From NCBI RefSeq assembly GCF_012274275.1, contig NZ_JAANZA010000001.1, forward strand, positions 496,001 through 560,000: a DNA stretch of 64,000 nucleotides, written 5' to 3'. Of this stretch, positions 25,696 to 36,553 are shown piece after piece. The stretch comes from Cryobacterium sp. BB307 (lineage in GTDB: Bacteria > Actinomycetota > Actinomycetes > Actinomycetales > Microbacteriaceae). A program made the translations under genes and the position numbers. Numbering within the stretch: the stretch's first letter is position 1; each line of letters opens with the position of its first letter. The notes under the pieces were generated by a model. It was not told the DNA's origin and did not search any database. It was given only the letters and a program-made list of their open reading frames with translations.

Positions 25696-26322
25696 TCAAT
25701 CCACTGTAGATCGGAAGACGCGCGTTACCTCGGCGACCTGCCCAGCACCGAGCGTAATGATCTCGATATCGCTCAGCCGCGCCTTCCGGATGGCCTTGGC
25801 CGCCGCGTCGACTTCCTTCTCCACGCTCGCACCCTTGAAAAGCAGCAGCTCGCCGCCGCTGCGCACCAGTCGGGCGGTGATCGGGATCAGCTTGGAGAGC
25901 GCGCCGACGGCGCGGGCCGTGACCTGGTCCAGCCAGGGGGAGAACTCCACCTCTTCGGCGCGTGCGCGAACGACCTCGACATTGTCCAGCCCAAGGGACG
26001 AGCTCTCGTGCTCGAGCCACTCGACGCGGCGCTCCATCGGCTCGATGAGCACGAATTCGACATCCGGGCGGGCGATGGCAAGCACGAGCCCGGGAAGGCC
26101 AGCGCCACTTCCGACGTCGCCCACCCGACCCGGCCGAAGCAACGGGGCGAGCAGCACAGAGTTCAGGATGTGCCGAGTCCAGAGCCGGGGGAGTTCGAGC
26201 GGTCCGATCAAACCGAGTTCGTCACCGCGCCGGGCGAGGTCGGCCGTGAAGGCTCGCGCCAGCTCGATCCGGTCGCCGAAGAGTTGCGCCGCGACGGCCG
26301 GCTCTGCCTCAACCGAGCTCAT
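25696..26322 (-). CDS. rsmG: 16S rRNA (guanine527-N7)-methyltransferase RsmG
   Basis: This 208-aa protein modifies G527 of 16S rRNA. The SAM-binding motif I is VGDVGSGAGLPGLVLAI (about residues 90-106), followed by the PMERRVEWLEH loop. Loss of this enzyme gives low-level streptomycin resistance in other bacteria. The ATG at 26322 was chosen, and a perfect parS lies immediately upstream. It sits between jag and parA in the conserved rpmH-to-parB cluster. Confidence 0.96.
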   Translation of the reverse strand: MSSVEAEPAVAAQLFGDRIELARAFTADLARRGDELGLIGPLELPRLWTRHILNSVLLAPLLRPGRVGDVGSGAGLPGLVLAIARPDVEFVLIEPMERRVEWLEHESSSLGLDNVEVVRARAEEVEFSPWLDQVTARAVGALSKLIPITARLVRSGGELLLFKGASVEKEVDAAAKAIRKARLSDIEIITLGAGQVAEVTRVFRSTVD

Positions 26323-26324
26323 GA

Positions 26325-26340
26325 TGTTTCACGTGAAACA
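26325..26340. promoter_or_regulatory. parS: Perfect parS site between rsmG and jag
   Basis: The sequence TGTTTCACGTGAAACA is an exact 16-base match to the parS palindrome. It lies three bases upstream of the rsmG ATG and four bases beyond the jag stop. With the parA site it gives two parS sites 716 bases apart near the origin. Confidence 0.97.
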
Positions 26341-26344
26341 TGCG

Positions 26345-26866
26345 TCACTTGGCGGTGATGACGGTGTGCCGGTCGCGGCCCTCGCCCTCAGAGACCGAGA
26401 CAAAGCCCTCGCCCGCGACAATGTCGTGCACGACCTTGCGCTCGTACGACGACATCGGGGGGAGGGATGCGGATGCCGCACCGTCCTCGATGCGCTGGAT
26501 CGCTCGCTCGACGAGGGCGACCAGCTCCGCCTGACGAGCCTCGCGCGAGCCGCCGATGTCAAGGATGAGCCGCGAGAAGGCGCCCGTGCGCGTGTGTACC
26601 GCGATGCGGGCCAGCTCCTGCAGGGCGCTCACGGTGTCCGGCTTCGACAGCAGTCGGAGGTTACTGTCGCTGGTTGACGTGACGGAGACGTAGGCACGTC
26701 CGTCGCGAACGTCGATGTCGATGTCGCCATCCAAATCGGCCACGTCGAGGAGTTCCTCGATGTAGTCCGCTGCGGCGTCGCCTTCTTCTTCAAGCTGGCT
26801 GACCGTGGGGCGGATGTCGTCGGCGCCGGGCTCGATGCCGTCGGTCTCGGGGGAGAGCTGCGTCAC
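26345..26866 (-). CDS. jag: Jag/KhpB family RNA-binding protein (KH and R3H domains)
   Basis: This 173-aa protein has a KH-like domain in the first half and a C-terminal R3H domain (SSYERKVVHDIVAG, then DRHTVITAK). The Jag_N domain found in Firmicute homologues is absent, as in other actinobacteria. KhpB binds RNA with KhpA and affects cell elongation in Firmicutes. The acidic N-terminus (ETDGIEPGADD) is unstructured. It lies between yidC and rsmG in the conserved order. Confidence 0.93.
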   Translation of the reverse strand: MTQLSPETDGIEPGADDIRPTVSQLEEEGDAAADYIEELLDVADLDGDIDIDVRDGRAYVSVTSTSDSNLRLLSKPDTVSALQELARIAVHTRTGAFSRLILDIGGSREARQAELVALVERAIQRIEDGAASASLPPMSSYERKVVHDIVAGEGFVSVSEGEGRDRHTVITAK

Positions 26867-26871
26867 GGTCG

Positions 26872-27819
26872 CTACCTCTTCTTCTTCTTGCGGTTCTTGG
26901 GGTTGACGGGTTGCTGTCGCTGTGTGGGCTTGGGCGCCTCCGGCGTTGCCGGATCGTCGGTCTCGACGATCGTGATGCCCTTGCGCTGGCGCTTCTTGGC
27001 AAGCCGCGCCTCACGAGCGAGCGCCGCCTCACTACCGGGGGTCGGCAGGTTCCGGATGACGATGAACTGCTGACCCATGGTCCAGAAGTTCGAGACCAAC
27101 CAGTAGGTCATGACGCCGAGCGGGAAGGTGAAGCCCGAGAACAGGAAGACGAGCGGAAGGATGTACAGCAGGATGCGCTGCTGCTTGTACATCGGGCTCG
27201 CCTTCATCTCCGGCGACTGGTTCTTCGACATGATCTGCAGCTGGGTGATGAACTGCGAACCGGTCATCAGGATGACCATGATGATGGCGATGATGATCAC
27301 CGACATGTTGCCGTCTGCGGTGGAGATCGACAGGCGCAGGGGAGCGCCGAGGAATTCGGAGCGCGCGAACGACTCCGACAGCTCCTGGTTGAGCATCCCG
27401 ACACCGACGCCCTCGTTCTGGGCGTTCTGAAGTACCGAGAAGAGCCCGAAGAAGATCGGCATCTGCAGAAGCAGTGGCAGGCAGGACGCGAGCGGGTTGG
27501 TCCCGGCCTTCCGGTAGGCCTCCATGGTCTCGCGTGACATCGCCTCGCGGGAGAACTGGTCGCGCTTGCCCTTGTACTTATCCTGGATCTTCTTCAGCGC
27601 AGGCGCGACCTCAAGCATCCGGCGCTGGCTGCGGATCTGCCGCACCGTGATCGGGATGAGCGCGGCGCGAACCACGATGACCAGGCCGACGATCGACAGC
27701 ACCCAGGTCAGGCCGGCATCCGGGTCGAGTCCGATATTGGTCCACAGCCAGTGGAACGCGACGAGGATCGCCTCGATGACCCACTTGATGGGCCAGAGGA
27801 TGGTGCCGATGAAGTCCAT
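26872..27819 (-). CDS. yidC: Membrane protein insertase YidC/Oxa1
   Basis: This 315-aa protein inserts membrane proteins with or without SecYEG. It has five core helices and the signature SCLPLLLQMPIFFGLFSVL; the hydrophilic-groove arginine is probably in the first helix region (VVRAALIPITVRQIRSQRRM). The long basic C-terminal tail, ending KNRKKKKR, probably binds the ribosome. The N-terminal periplasmic domain of E. coli YidC is absent. It overlaps no neighbour and precedes jag by five bases. Confidence 0.96.
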   Translation of the reverse strand: MDFIGTILWPIKWVIEAILVAFHWLWTNIGLDPDAGLTWVLSIVGLVIVVRAALIPITVRQIRSQRRMLEVAPALKKIQDKYKGKRDQFSREAMSRETMEAYRKAGTNPLASCLPLLLQMPIFFGLFSVLQNAQNEGVGVGMLNQELSESFARSEFLGAPLRLSISTADGNMSVIIIAIIMVILMTGSQFITQLQIMSKNQSPEMKASPMYKQQRILLYILPLVFLFSGFTFPLGVMTYWLVSNFWTMGQQFIVIRNLPTPGSEAALAREARLAKKRQRKGITIVETDDPATPEAPKPTQRQQPVNPKNRKKKKR

Positions 27820-27826
27820 GTAGGAG

Positions 27827-28135
27827 TCAGGCCTTTCCGTGGTTCAGGGTTACGAAGCCGAAAGAGGTGAGCCGGTAGCGACCGGAGGTGTTCGCGGGCA
27901 CGTCGTCGACGCCGCCCGCGGCCCAGGGGTGGCAGCGGAGGATGCGTCTGGCCCCAAGCCAGATTCCCTTCACGACGCCATGCTGCTGGATCGCCTGCAG
28001 GGTGTAGTGGGAGCAGCTCGGGTAGTAGCGGCAGACATCCCCATATAAAGGAGAGATCAGCAGGCGGTAGGCGCGCAAGATGAGCACGCAGATGTTGCGT
28101 GGCAACAACCAGAGGGTAAGTAGAATTTTACTCAA
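27827..28135 (-). CDS. yidD: Membrane protein insertion efficiency factor YidD
   Basis: This 102-aa protein contains the family core CRYYPSCSHYTLQAIQQHG (about residues 36-54) with conserved cysteines. A longer N-terminal helix (LLPRNICVLILRAYRLLI) precedes it. It assists YidC in insertion. The ATG overlaps the rnpA stop (ATGA). Confidence 0.94.
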   Translation of the reverse strand: MSKILLTLWLLPRNICVLILRAYRLLISPLYGDVCRYYPSCSHYTLQAIQQHGVVKGIWLGARRILRCHPWAAGGVDDVPANTSGRYRLTSFGFVTLNHGKA

Positions 28136-28470
28136 TTGGGGAGGCTCCTCGACAGTGCGTCGACGACGTCCTTATGGAGCGTAGCCGAGGGCACCTGCTC
28201 GGATCCGGGGAGGGCACGCACGACCACATCGGTGCCCGGCGCGACGGCTGGCAGCAGCCGATAGCAGAGAGCACGCAAGCGACGGCGCACAAGATTGCGC
28301 TTCACCGCGTTGCCCACCTTCCGAGTGATGATGAAGCCGAACCGGGGTGGTCGGCTCTCACCGGTGCTCGCGACGTGCACAACCGTGGTGGAACCGGTGA
28401 ACCGACGGCCACGACGCAGCGTGGACTTGAAATCGTCGGCGGTCACCAGCCGGTTGCGGCCCGCGAGCAC
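28132..28470 (-). CDS. rnpA: Ribonuclease P protein component
   Basis: This 112-aa protein has the RNR motif region (KVGNAVKRNLVRRRLRALCYRL) that contacts the RNase P RNA and the pre-tRNA 5' leader. The phenylalanine core FGFIITRKVG precedes it. It is the usual partner of rpmH immediately upstream, nine bases apart, and the pair is co-transcribed from the origin region. Confidence 0.95.
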   Translation of the reverse strand: MLAGRNRLVTADDFKSTLRRGRRFTGSTTVVHVASTGESRPPRFGFIITRKVGNAVKRNLVRRRLRALCYRLLPAVAPGTDVVVRALPGSEQVPSATLHKDVVDALSRSLPN

Positions 28471-28479
28471 GGGAGACGA

Positions 28480-28617
28480 CTAAGCCGAGAGTTCGGTGCG
28501 ACCCTTGCGACGCCGGGCGCTCAGGATGGCGCGGCCCGCGCGAGTGCGCATCCGGAGGCGGAAGCCGTGCACCTTGGCGCGGCGGCGGTTGTTCGGCTGG
28601 AAGGTTCGCTTGCTCAT
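28480..28617 (-). CDS. rpmH: 50S ribosomal protein L34
   Basis: This 45-aa basic protein, [20 protein letters not shown] and onwards, has the L34 family signature and ends [11 protein letters not shown]. The ATG at 28617 is certain; a longer frame to 28704 is not. It begins a leftward operon with rnpA, yidD and yidC, and faces dnaA across a 266-base gap. Confidence 0.97.
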   Translation of the reverse strand: MSKRTFQPNNRRRAKVHGFRLRMRTRAGRAILSARRRKGRTELSA

Positions 28618-28883
28618 GATTCTCTCTCCACAGGTGAATCCGTAAGGGCCAACAAGAGAACTGAGCCCTGGGAAGTCAGGTTGCCGTTTACCGGCAGAAG
28701 TCAACTGATTAAAGGTACGGGGTTAACCGCGCCCGGTCAAACGGGGCAACCGGAGTACCTACTAACACTATCCCCAGTTTTGGAGATGCCTTTAGCCTGT
28801 CCCACCGACACAAACTATGGTGGTGGGACTGCACAGACGGTGGATAACCCTGTGAGTAACTTTTTTTGACCGTGAGGGGAACG
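28618..28883. promoter_or_regulatory. rpmH-dnaA intergenic region, left part of the origin
   Basis: This 266-base gap carries divergent promoters for rpmH and dnaA. DnaA-box-like sites are GGTGGATAA at 28839-28847 (8 of 9) and weaker matches at 28623-28631 (CTCTCCACA), 28767-28775 and 28851-28859. An AAC-ending T-run (TTTTTTT) lies just before dnaA. This is compatible with dnaA autoregulation and with a bipartite origin. Confidence 0.6.
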
Positions 28884-30287
28884 ATGTCCGACGGAGCTGA
28901 CCCGACCAGCGGTCTGTGGCAATCCGTGCTGCAGGCGCTGCGATCGGACGAACGGATCACTCCGCAACTCGAAGGCTTCCTGTCTCTCGTCGAACCCAAA
29001 GGCGTGATGGCCGGCACCTTCTACCTTGAAGTGCCGAACGACCTGACCCGCGGGATGCTCGAGCAACGCATCCGGATTCCTCTGCTGAACGCGATGAGCC
29101 TGGTTAGCGGCGATCACAATTCGATCGAGAACTTTGCGGTGGTGGTGAACCCGGAGATCGGGCAGGACCTGCTGGAGTCGACCTCAGAACCGCACGAACA
29201 GCCGTACATCGAGCCGACGCCAGAGGTGCGGGACACCGGTCGCCGCGGCGACTCACGGTTGAACCCGAAGTACAGCTTCGACAACTTCGTCATCGGCGGG
29301 TCAAACCGGTTCGCTCACGCCGCCGCGGTTGCGGTGGCCGAAGCGCCGGCGAAGGCATACAACCCGCTCTTCATCTACGGCGAGTCAGGCCTCGGCAAGA
29401 CCCACCTGCTGCACGCGATCGGTCATTACGCCGAGAGCATGTACCCGGGCATCCGCACCCGTTATGTCAGCTCGGAAGAGTTCACGAACGACTTCATCAA
29501 CTCGATCGCCAACAACCGGTCGTCACTGTTCCAGTCGCGCTACCGCGACATCGACATCCTGCTGATTGACGACATCCAGTTCCTGCAGGGCAAGGACTCA
29601 ACGCAGGAAGCCTTCTTCCACACCTTCAACACGCTGCACGATCACAACAAGCAGGTGGTGATCACCAGCGACCTGCCGCCCAAGCACCTGACCGGCTTCG
29701 AAGACCGGATGCGATCGCGCTTCGAATGGGGACTGATCACGGATGTCCAGGCACCAGACCTGGAGACCCGAATCGCCATCCTGCGCAAGAAGGCGCAGAG
29801 CGAACGGCTGCAGGTGCCCGACGACATCCTCGAGTACATGGCATCCAAGGTGTCGTCGAACATCCGGGAGCTCGAGGGCACACTCATCCGGGTCACCGCG
29901 TTCTCAAGCCTCAACCGCACACCTGTCGATATGGCCCTCGTGCAGACGGTGCTCAAGGACTTGATCACCCTCGATGAGGACAACGTCATCGCACCGGTCG
30001 ACATCATCAATCACACCGCCGAGTACTTCAAGCTGACTGTCGACGACCTGTACGGGTCGAGCCGCTCACAGGCTGTCGCCACCGCACGTCAGATCGCGAT
30101 GTATCTGTGCCGCGAACTCACAAACCTGTCGCTGCCCAAGATCGGGCAGCTGTTCGGCAATCGCGACCACACGACCGTGATGTACGCGAACAAGAAGATC
30201 AGCGAGCTCATGAAGGAGCGCCGCTCCATCTACAACCAGGTGACAGAGCTCACGAGCCGCATCAAGCAGAACCACCGCTACAAGTAG
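28884..30287 (+). CDS. dnaA: Chromosomal replication initiator DnaA
   Basis: This 467-aa protein opens the origin. Domain I (about 1-90) precedes a short linker, the AAA+ domain has Walker A GESGLGKTH and Walker B LLIDDIQF, and domain IV has the box-binding signature GNRDHTTVMYANKKI. The ATG at 28884 follows GAGGGGA. A GTG at 28872 would place its start within that site. The linker domain II is short compared with Streptomyces. Confidence 0.98.
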   Translation: MSDGADPTSGLWQSVLQALRSDERITPQLEGFLSLVEPKGVMAGTFYLEVPNDLTRGMLEQRIRIPLLNAMSLVSGDHNSIENFAVVVNPEIGQDLLESTSEPHEQPYIEPTPEVRDTGRRGDSRLNPKYSFDNFVIGGSNRFAHAAAVAVAEAPAKAYNPLFIYGESGLGKTHLLHAIGHYAESMYPGIRTRYVSSEEFTNDFINSIANNRSSLFQSRYRDIDILLIDDIQFLQGKDSTQEAFFHTFNTLHDHNKQVVITSDLPPKHLTGFEDRMRSRFEWGLITDVQAPDLETRIAILRKKAQSERLQVPDDILEYMASKVSSNIRELEGTLIRVTAFSSLNRTPVDMALVQTVLKDLITLDEDNVIAPVDIINHTAEYFKLTVDDLYGSSRSQAVATARQIAMYLCRELTNLSLPKIGQLFGNRDHTTVMYANKKISELMKERRSIYNQVTELTSRIKQNHRYK

Positions 30288-30628
30288 GTCTGTCGGGTTT
30301 AATCCCCAAGGTGGATAACCTGTGGATAACTGTCGAGCTTCTTGTGAATTACACGCTCCGGCATGTGTAAACCGGTTGCTTGTAGTTCGGGCGAGATTTC
30401 ATCATCCGCAGCCGGTTCGACAGAGCTTCCACATCTCACACGCGTGTAGTTCCCGCATGATGACGAGGATGCACAGGGTTATCCACAGTTTCCACAGCGG
30501 TTAATACGATTGTCCTTTAAAGAATTAATCAATCCTCCGCCAACGAATGCGGTGCGGCGTACGGGCTCGTGCGGCCTGTGCCAGTATTAAGCCCCAGTCG
30601 TACCGCCCACAGCAGACACGAGGTGAAC
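30288..30628. other. oriC: Origin of replication (oriC), dnaA-dnaN intergenic region
   Basis: This 341-base region contains two perfect DnaA boxes, TGTGGATAA at 30321-30329 and TTATCCACA at 30479-30487. GGTGGATAA (30310-30318, 8 of 9) and GTTTCCACA (30488-30496) are further candidates. An AT-rich tract, 30501-30533 (TTAATACG and onwards), follows the right boxes and is the likely unwinding element. The dnaN start with its own leader follows. The location between dnaA and dnaN agrees with actinobacterial origins. Confidence 0.85.
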
Positions 30629-31777
30629 ATGAAGTTCCAGGTCAATCGCGACGTCTTCAGCGAAGCCGTGTCCTTCGCGGTGAAGCTTCTGCCCCAGCGC
30701 ACCACCCTGCCTATTCTGAGCGGGGTGCTCATCGAGACGACCGATACCGGACTGACCCTCTCCTCGTTCGATTACGAAGTGTCGACGCAGACGTCGATCG
30801 CAGCTGACATCGAAGAGCCCGGCCGCATCCTGGTCTCCGGGCGGCTGCTGGCCGACATCGCGAGCCGGCTTCCGAGCGCACCCGTGCAGTTCTCGACCGA
30901 CGGCAGCCGGGTCAGCGTTGTCTGCGGCTCTGCCAAGTTCAACCTGCTCAGCATGCCGGTCGAGGAATACCCGACGCTGCCGCAGATTTCCGCGTCATCG
31001 GGTCTGCTGCCCGCCGAGGACTTCGCCGAGGCCGTCGCCCAGGTCGCGGTCGCCGCATCCCGCGACGATGTGACGCCCGTCATCACCGGTGTCCAGCTCG
31101 AGGTTTCCGAGAACAGCCTCAGCCTGGTCGCGACCGACCGCTACCGGGTGGCCATCCGCGAGATCCCGTGGGATTCCGGCGACTCCGGAGCTCCGGAGGG
31201 TGTCACCGCACTGGTTCCGTCGCGCACCCTGACCGAGATCGGCAAGACCTTCGGGCACAGCGGAAACGTGTCGGTCGCCGTGACGAACAACGACGAGCGT
31301 GAACTCATCGCCTTCTCTGCAGACAACAAGACCGTCACTTCGCTGCTCATCAAGGGCAACTTCCCGCCGGTTCGCCGGCTGTTCCCCGAGTCGGTGGACA
31401 ACTACGCGGTCATGAACACCGGCGAGCTCATCGAGGCGGTCCGTCGCGTTTCGCTGGTGCTGGAGCGCGAGGCGGCCCTGCGGTTCACCTTCTCGATGGA
31501 TTCTGTGACGCTCGAGGCGATCGGCTCCGAGCAGGCACAGGCATCCGAGACCATTGACGCGCACCTCAGCGGTGAAGACACGGTCGTTTCGCTCAAGCCG
31601 CAGTTCCTGCTGGATGGCCTCGGCGCCGTGCATTCGGAGTTCGTTCGCATCTCCTTCACCAAGACTGACAACCCGAACAAGCCCGGTCCGGTGCTGATCA
31701 CCAGCCAGACCTCACGGGATCAGCCGGGCGCAGACAACTACAAGTACCTGCTGCAGCCGAATCTCCTGCTTCGCTGA
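30629..31777 (+). CDS. dnaN: DNA polymerase III beta subunit (sliding clamp)
   Basis: This 382-aa protein forms the dimeric ring clamp. Three similar clamp domains of about 125 residues each are recognisable, beginning MKFQVNRDVFSEAVSFAVKL, and the C-terminus LLQPNLLLR approximates the conserved tail. The ATG at 30629 follows GAGGTGA. It is the first of the dnaN-gnd-recF-dciA-gyrB-gyrA series. Confidence 0.98.
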   Translation: MKFQVNRDVFSEAVSFAVKLLPQRTTLPILSGVLIETTDTGLTLSSFDYEVSTQTSIAADIEEPGRILVSGRLLADIASRLPSAPVQFSTDGSRVSVVCGSAKFNLLSMPVEEYPTLPQISASSGLLPAEDFAEAVAQVAVAASRDDVTPVITGVQLEVSENSLSLVATDRYRVAIREIPWDSGDSGAPEGVTALVPSRTLTEIGKTFGHSGNVSVAVTNNDERELIAFSADNKTVTSLLIKGNFPPVRRLFPESVDNYAVMNTGELIEAVRRVSLVLEREAALRFTFSMDSVTLEAIGSEQAQASETIDAHLSGEDTVVSLKPQFLLDGLGAVHSEFVRISFTKTDNPNKPGPVLITSQTSRDQPGADNYKYLLQPNLLLR

Positions 31778-31803
31778 GCGGGTTCAGCAGAGCGGAGCGG
31801 ACA

Positions 31804-32718
31804 ATGTCGATCCAGGATGCGGCCGGTATCGCGCAAATCGGCCTGGTCGGCCTCGGTCGCATGGGCGGCGCGATGCGTGGGCGGCTGGAATCCCGGGGAA
31901 TCGACGTTGTCGGTTTCGACGCGAATCCCGAACTCACCGAGGTGGAAAGCCTTGCCGGCCTCGTCGGTGCGCTGAGCGCGCCCCGGCTCATTTGGGTCAT
32001 GGTGCCCGCGGGCGAGATCACCCGCTCGGTGGTTAGCGAGCTGGTCTCTCTGATGGATGCCGGTGACCTGCTGATCGACGGAGGGAACTCCCGCTACACC
32101 GAGGACGCCGTTCACGCCGAACTGGCCGCGGAGAAGGGCATCGGCTACCTGGATGCCGGGGTCTCCGGCGGAATCTGGGGCCGCGACAACGGCTACGGCC
32201 TCATGGTCGGCGGCAGCCAGGAGGACGTGGCGCGGGCGATGCCGGTATTCGACGCGCTGCGGCCGGAGGGTCCGCGCGAGGAAGGCTTCGTGCACGTCGG
32301 CCCGGTCGGCGCCGGACACTACGCCAAGATGGTGCACAACGGCATCGAGTATGCGCTCATGCAGGCCTACGCCGAGGGGTACGAGCTGCTTGAGAAACGC
32401 GACGACTTGATCACAGACCTGACCGGCACGTTCAAGGCCTGGCAGCGCGGCACCGTCGTAAGGTCCTGGCTGCTGGAGTTGCTCGTTCGCGCTCTCGACC
32501 AGGATCCGGAGTTCGAGGAGATCGTCGGCTACGTCGAGGACTCCGGTGAGGGCCGGTGGACCATCGAGGAGGCGATCGAGAACGCGGTTCCCGTGCCGGC
32601 GATCTCGGCGTCGATTTTTGCGCGCTTCGTCTCCCGCCAGGAGGAATCGCCCGCGATGAAAGCGGTTGCGGCGCTGCGTCACCAATTCGGCGGGCACGCG
32701 GTCAAGAAGGCTGATTGA
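31804..32718 (+). CDS. gnd: 6-phosphogluconate dehydrogenase, short (NAD-type) decarboxylating form
   Basis: This 304-aa protein oxidises and decarboxylates 6-phosphogluconate to ribulose-5-phosphate. The dinucleotide motif is GLVGLGRMGGAM; the substrate motifs are DGGNSRYTEDAV and GHYAKMVHNGIEY with catalytic Lys/His/Asn. The short form (about 300 aa) lacks the C-terminal extension of the NADP enzyme. Its place between dnaN and recF is typical of actinobacteria; the ATG at 31804 follows GAGCGGA. Confidence 0.93.
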   Translation: MSIQDAAGIAQIGLVGLGRMGGAMRGRLESRGIDVVGFDANPELTEVESLAGLVGALSAPRLIWVMVPAGEITRSVVSELVSLMDAGDLLIDGGNSRYTEDAVHAELAAEKGIGYLDAGVSGGIWGRDNGYGLMVGGSQEDVARAMPVFDALRPEGPREEGFVHVGPVGAGHYAKMVHNGIEYALMQAYAEGYELLEKRDDLITDLTGTFKAWQRGTVVRSWLLELLVRALDQDPEFEEIVGYVEDSGEGRWTIEEAIENAVPVPAISASIFARFVSRQEESPAMKAVAALRHQFGGHAVKKAD

Positions 32719-32737
32719 ACATGGCCGGAAAAGCACC

Positions 32738-33900
32738 GTGAGGGTCACGCGACTCGCTCTCACCGATTTCCGCAACTATCACTCGGCCGACGTCGCCCTC
32801 GAGCCGGGGCCGAATCTGTTCGTCGGAAGCAATGGCCAGGGCAAGACCAACCTGGTGGAGTCTCTCGTTTACCTGAGCAGCCTCGGCTCGCACCGCGTGT
32901 CGAGCGAGCAGGCACTCATCCGCCAGGGAGCGGATGCCGCGATCATCCGTGCTCGCCTGCAGCACGCCGACCGTGAGCTCCTGGTCGAGGTGCAGCTGAA
33001 CCGCTCGTCACCCAACCGAGCACAGGTCAACCGGGCACAGATCAAGCCGCGGGAGCTGCCCCGGTACAGCTCGACAGTGCTGTTCGCGCCCGAAGATCTC
33101 GCGCTCGTGCGCGGTGAGCCTTCCGGGCGCCGGCGTTTCATGGACGAGTTGCTGATCCTTCGTTCCCCTCGCTTCGCCGGCATCATCGCCGACTACGATC
33201 GGGTGCTTCGCCAACGCAATACGCTGCTGAAATCGGCCAGGGCGACCGGTGCGAAGGCGGCGTCGCTGACCACACTCGACGTGTGGGACGACAAACTGGT
33301 CGCCCTCGGCTCCGAACTGATCGAGGCACGCGCAACCCTGGTTTCAGAACTGCAGCCAGAGGTTGCCGCCGCCTATTACTCGGTCGCCGGCGACGACCAC
33401 CACGCGCGACTCGCCAGTCAGCTGAGTGTGCTGGCGTCCGATCCGGATGCCGATCCGACCGAGGCGGGAACCGAAGCGCTCACAGCAGATCGGGTTGCGC
33501 AGGAATTCCGCAATTCGCTCGAGCGGCTGCGCCGCAACGAATTGGAGCGCGGCGTCACCCTGGTGGGTCCGCACCGGGACGACCTGCTGCTCGAATTGAA
33601 CGGTATGCCCGCCCGCGGGTTCGCGAGCCACGGCGAATCGTGGTCGTTCGCGCTGTCTCTCAAACTCGCCTCGGCCGCCGTGCTGCGGCGGGAGTCGGCC
33701 ACCGGCGACCCGGTGCTCGTCCTCGACGACGTGTTCGCCGAACTCGACGAGAGCCGACGCGCACGGCTCGCGGCGGCGGTAGCCGACTTCGAACAGGTGC
33801 TCATCACCGCGGCGGTGTTCGATGATGTACCGGATGCGCTTGCCGGGCATACCGTCAGGATCGAGCGCGGCACCATTGTGGAAACGAGTGGAGGGGCACA

Positions 33901-33904
<4 letters not shown>
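32738..33904 (+). CDS. recF: DNA replication and repair protein RecF
   Basis: This 388-aa ABC-type ATPase loads RecA at gaps with RecO and RecR. Walker A is GSNGQGKTNL near residue 31, and Walker B/D-loop is VLDDVFAELDESRR. It starts with GTG at 32738; no strong ribosome binding site is present. The stop overlaps the DUF721 GTG (GTGA), implying coupling. Confidence 0.95.
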
Positions 33905-36515
<2,611 letters not shown>

Positions 36516-36553
36516 GGCAGCGGCACAGTTTTCCAGACGAGAGAAATCAGGCA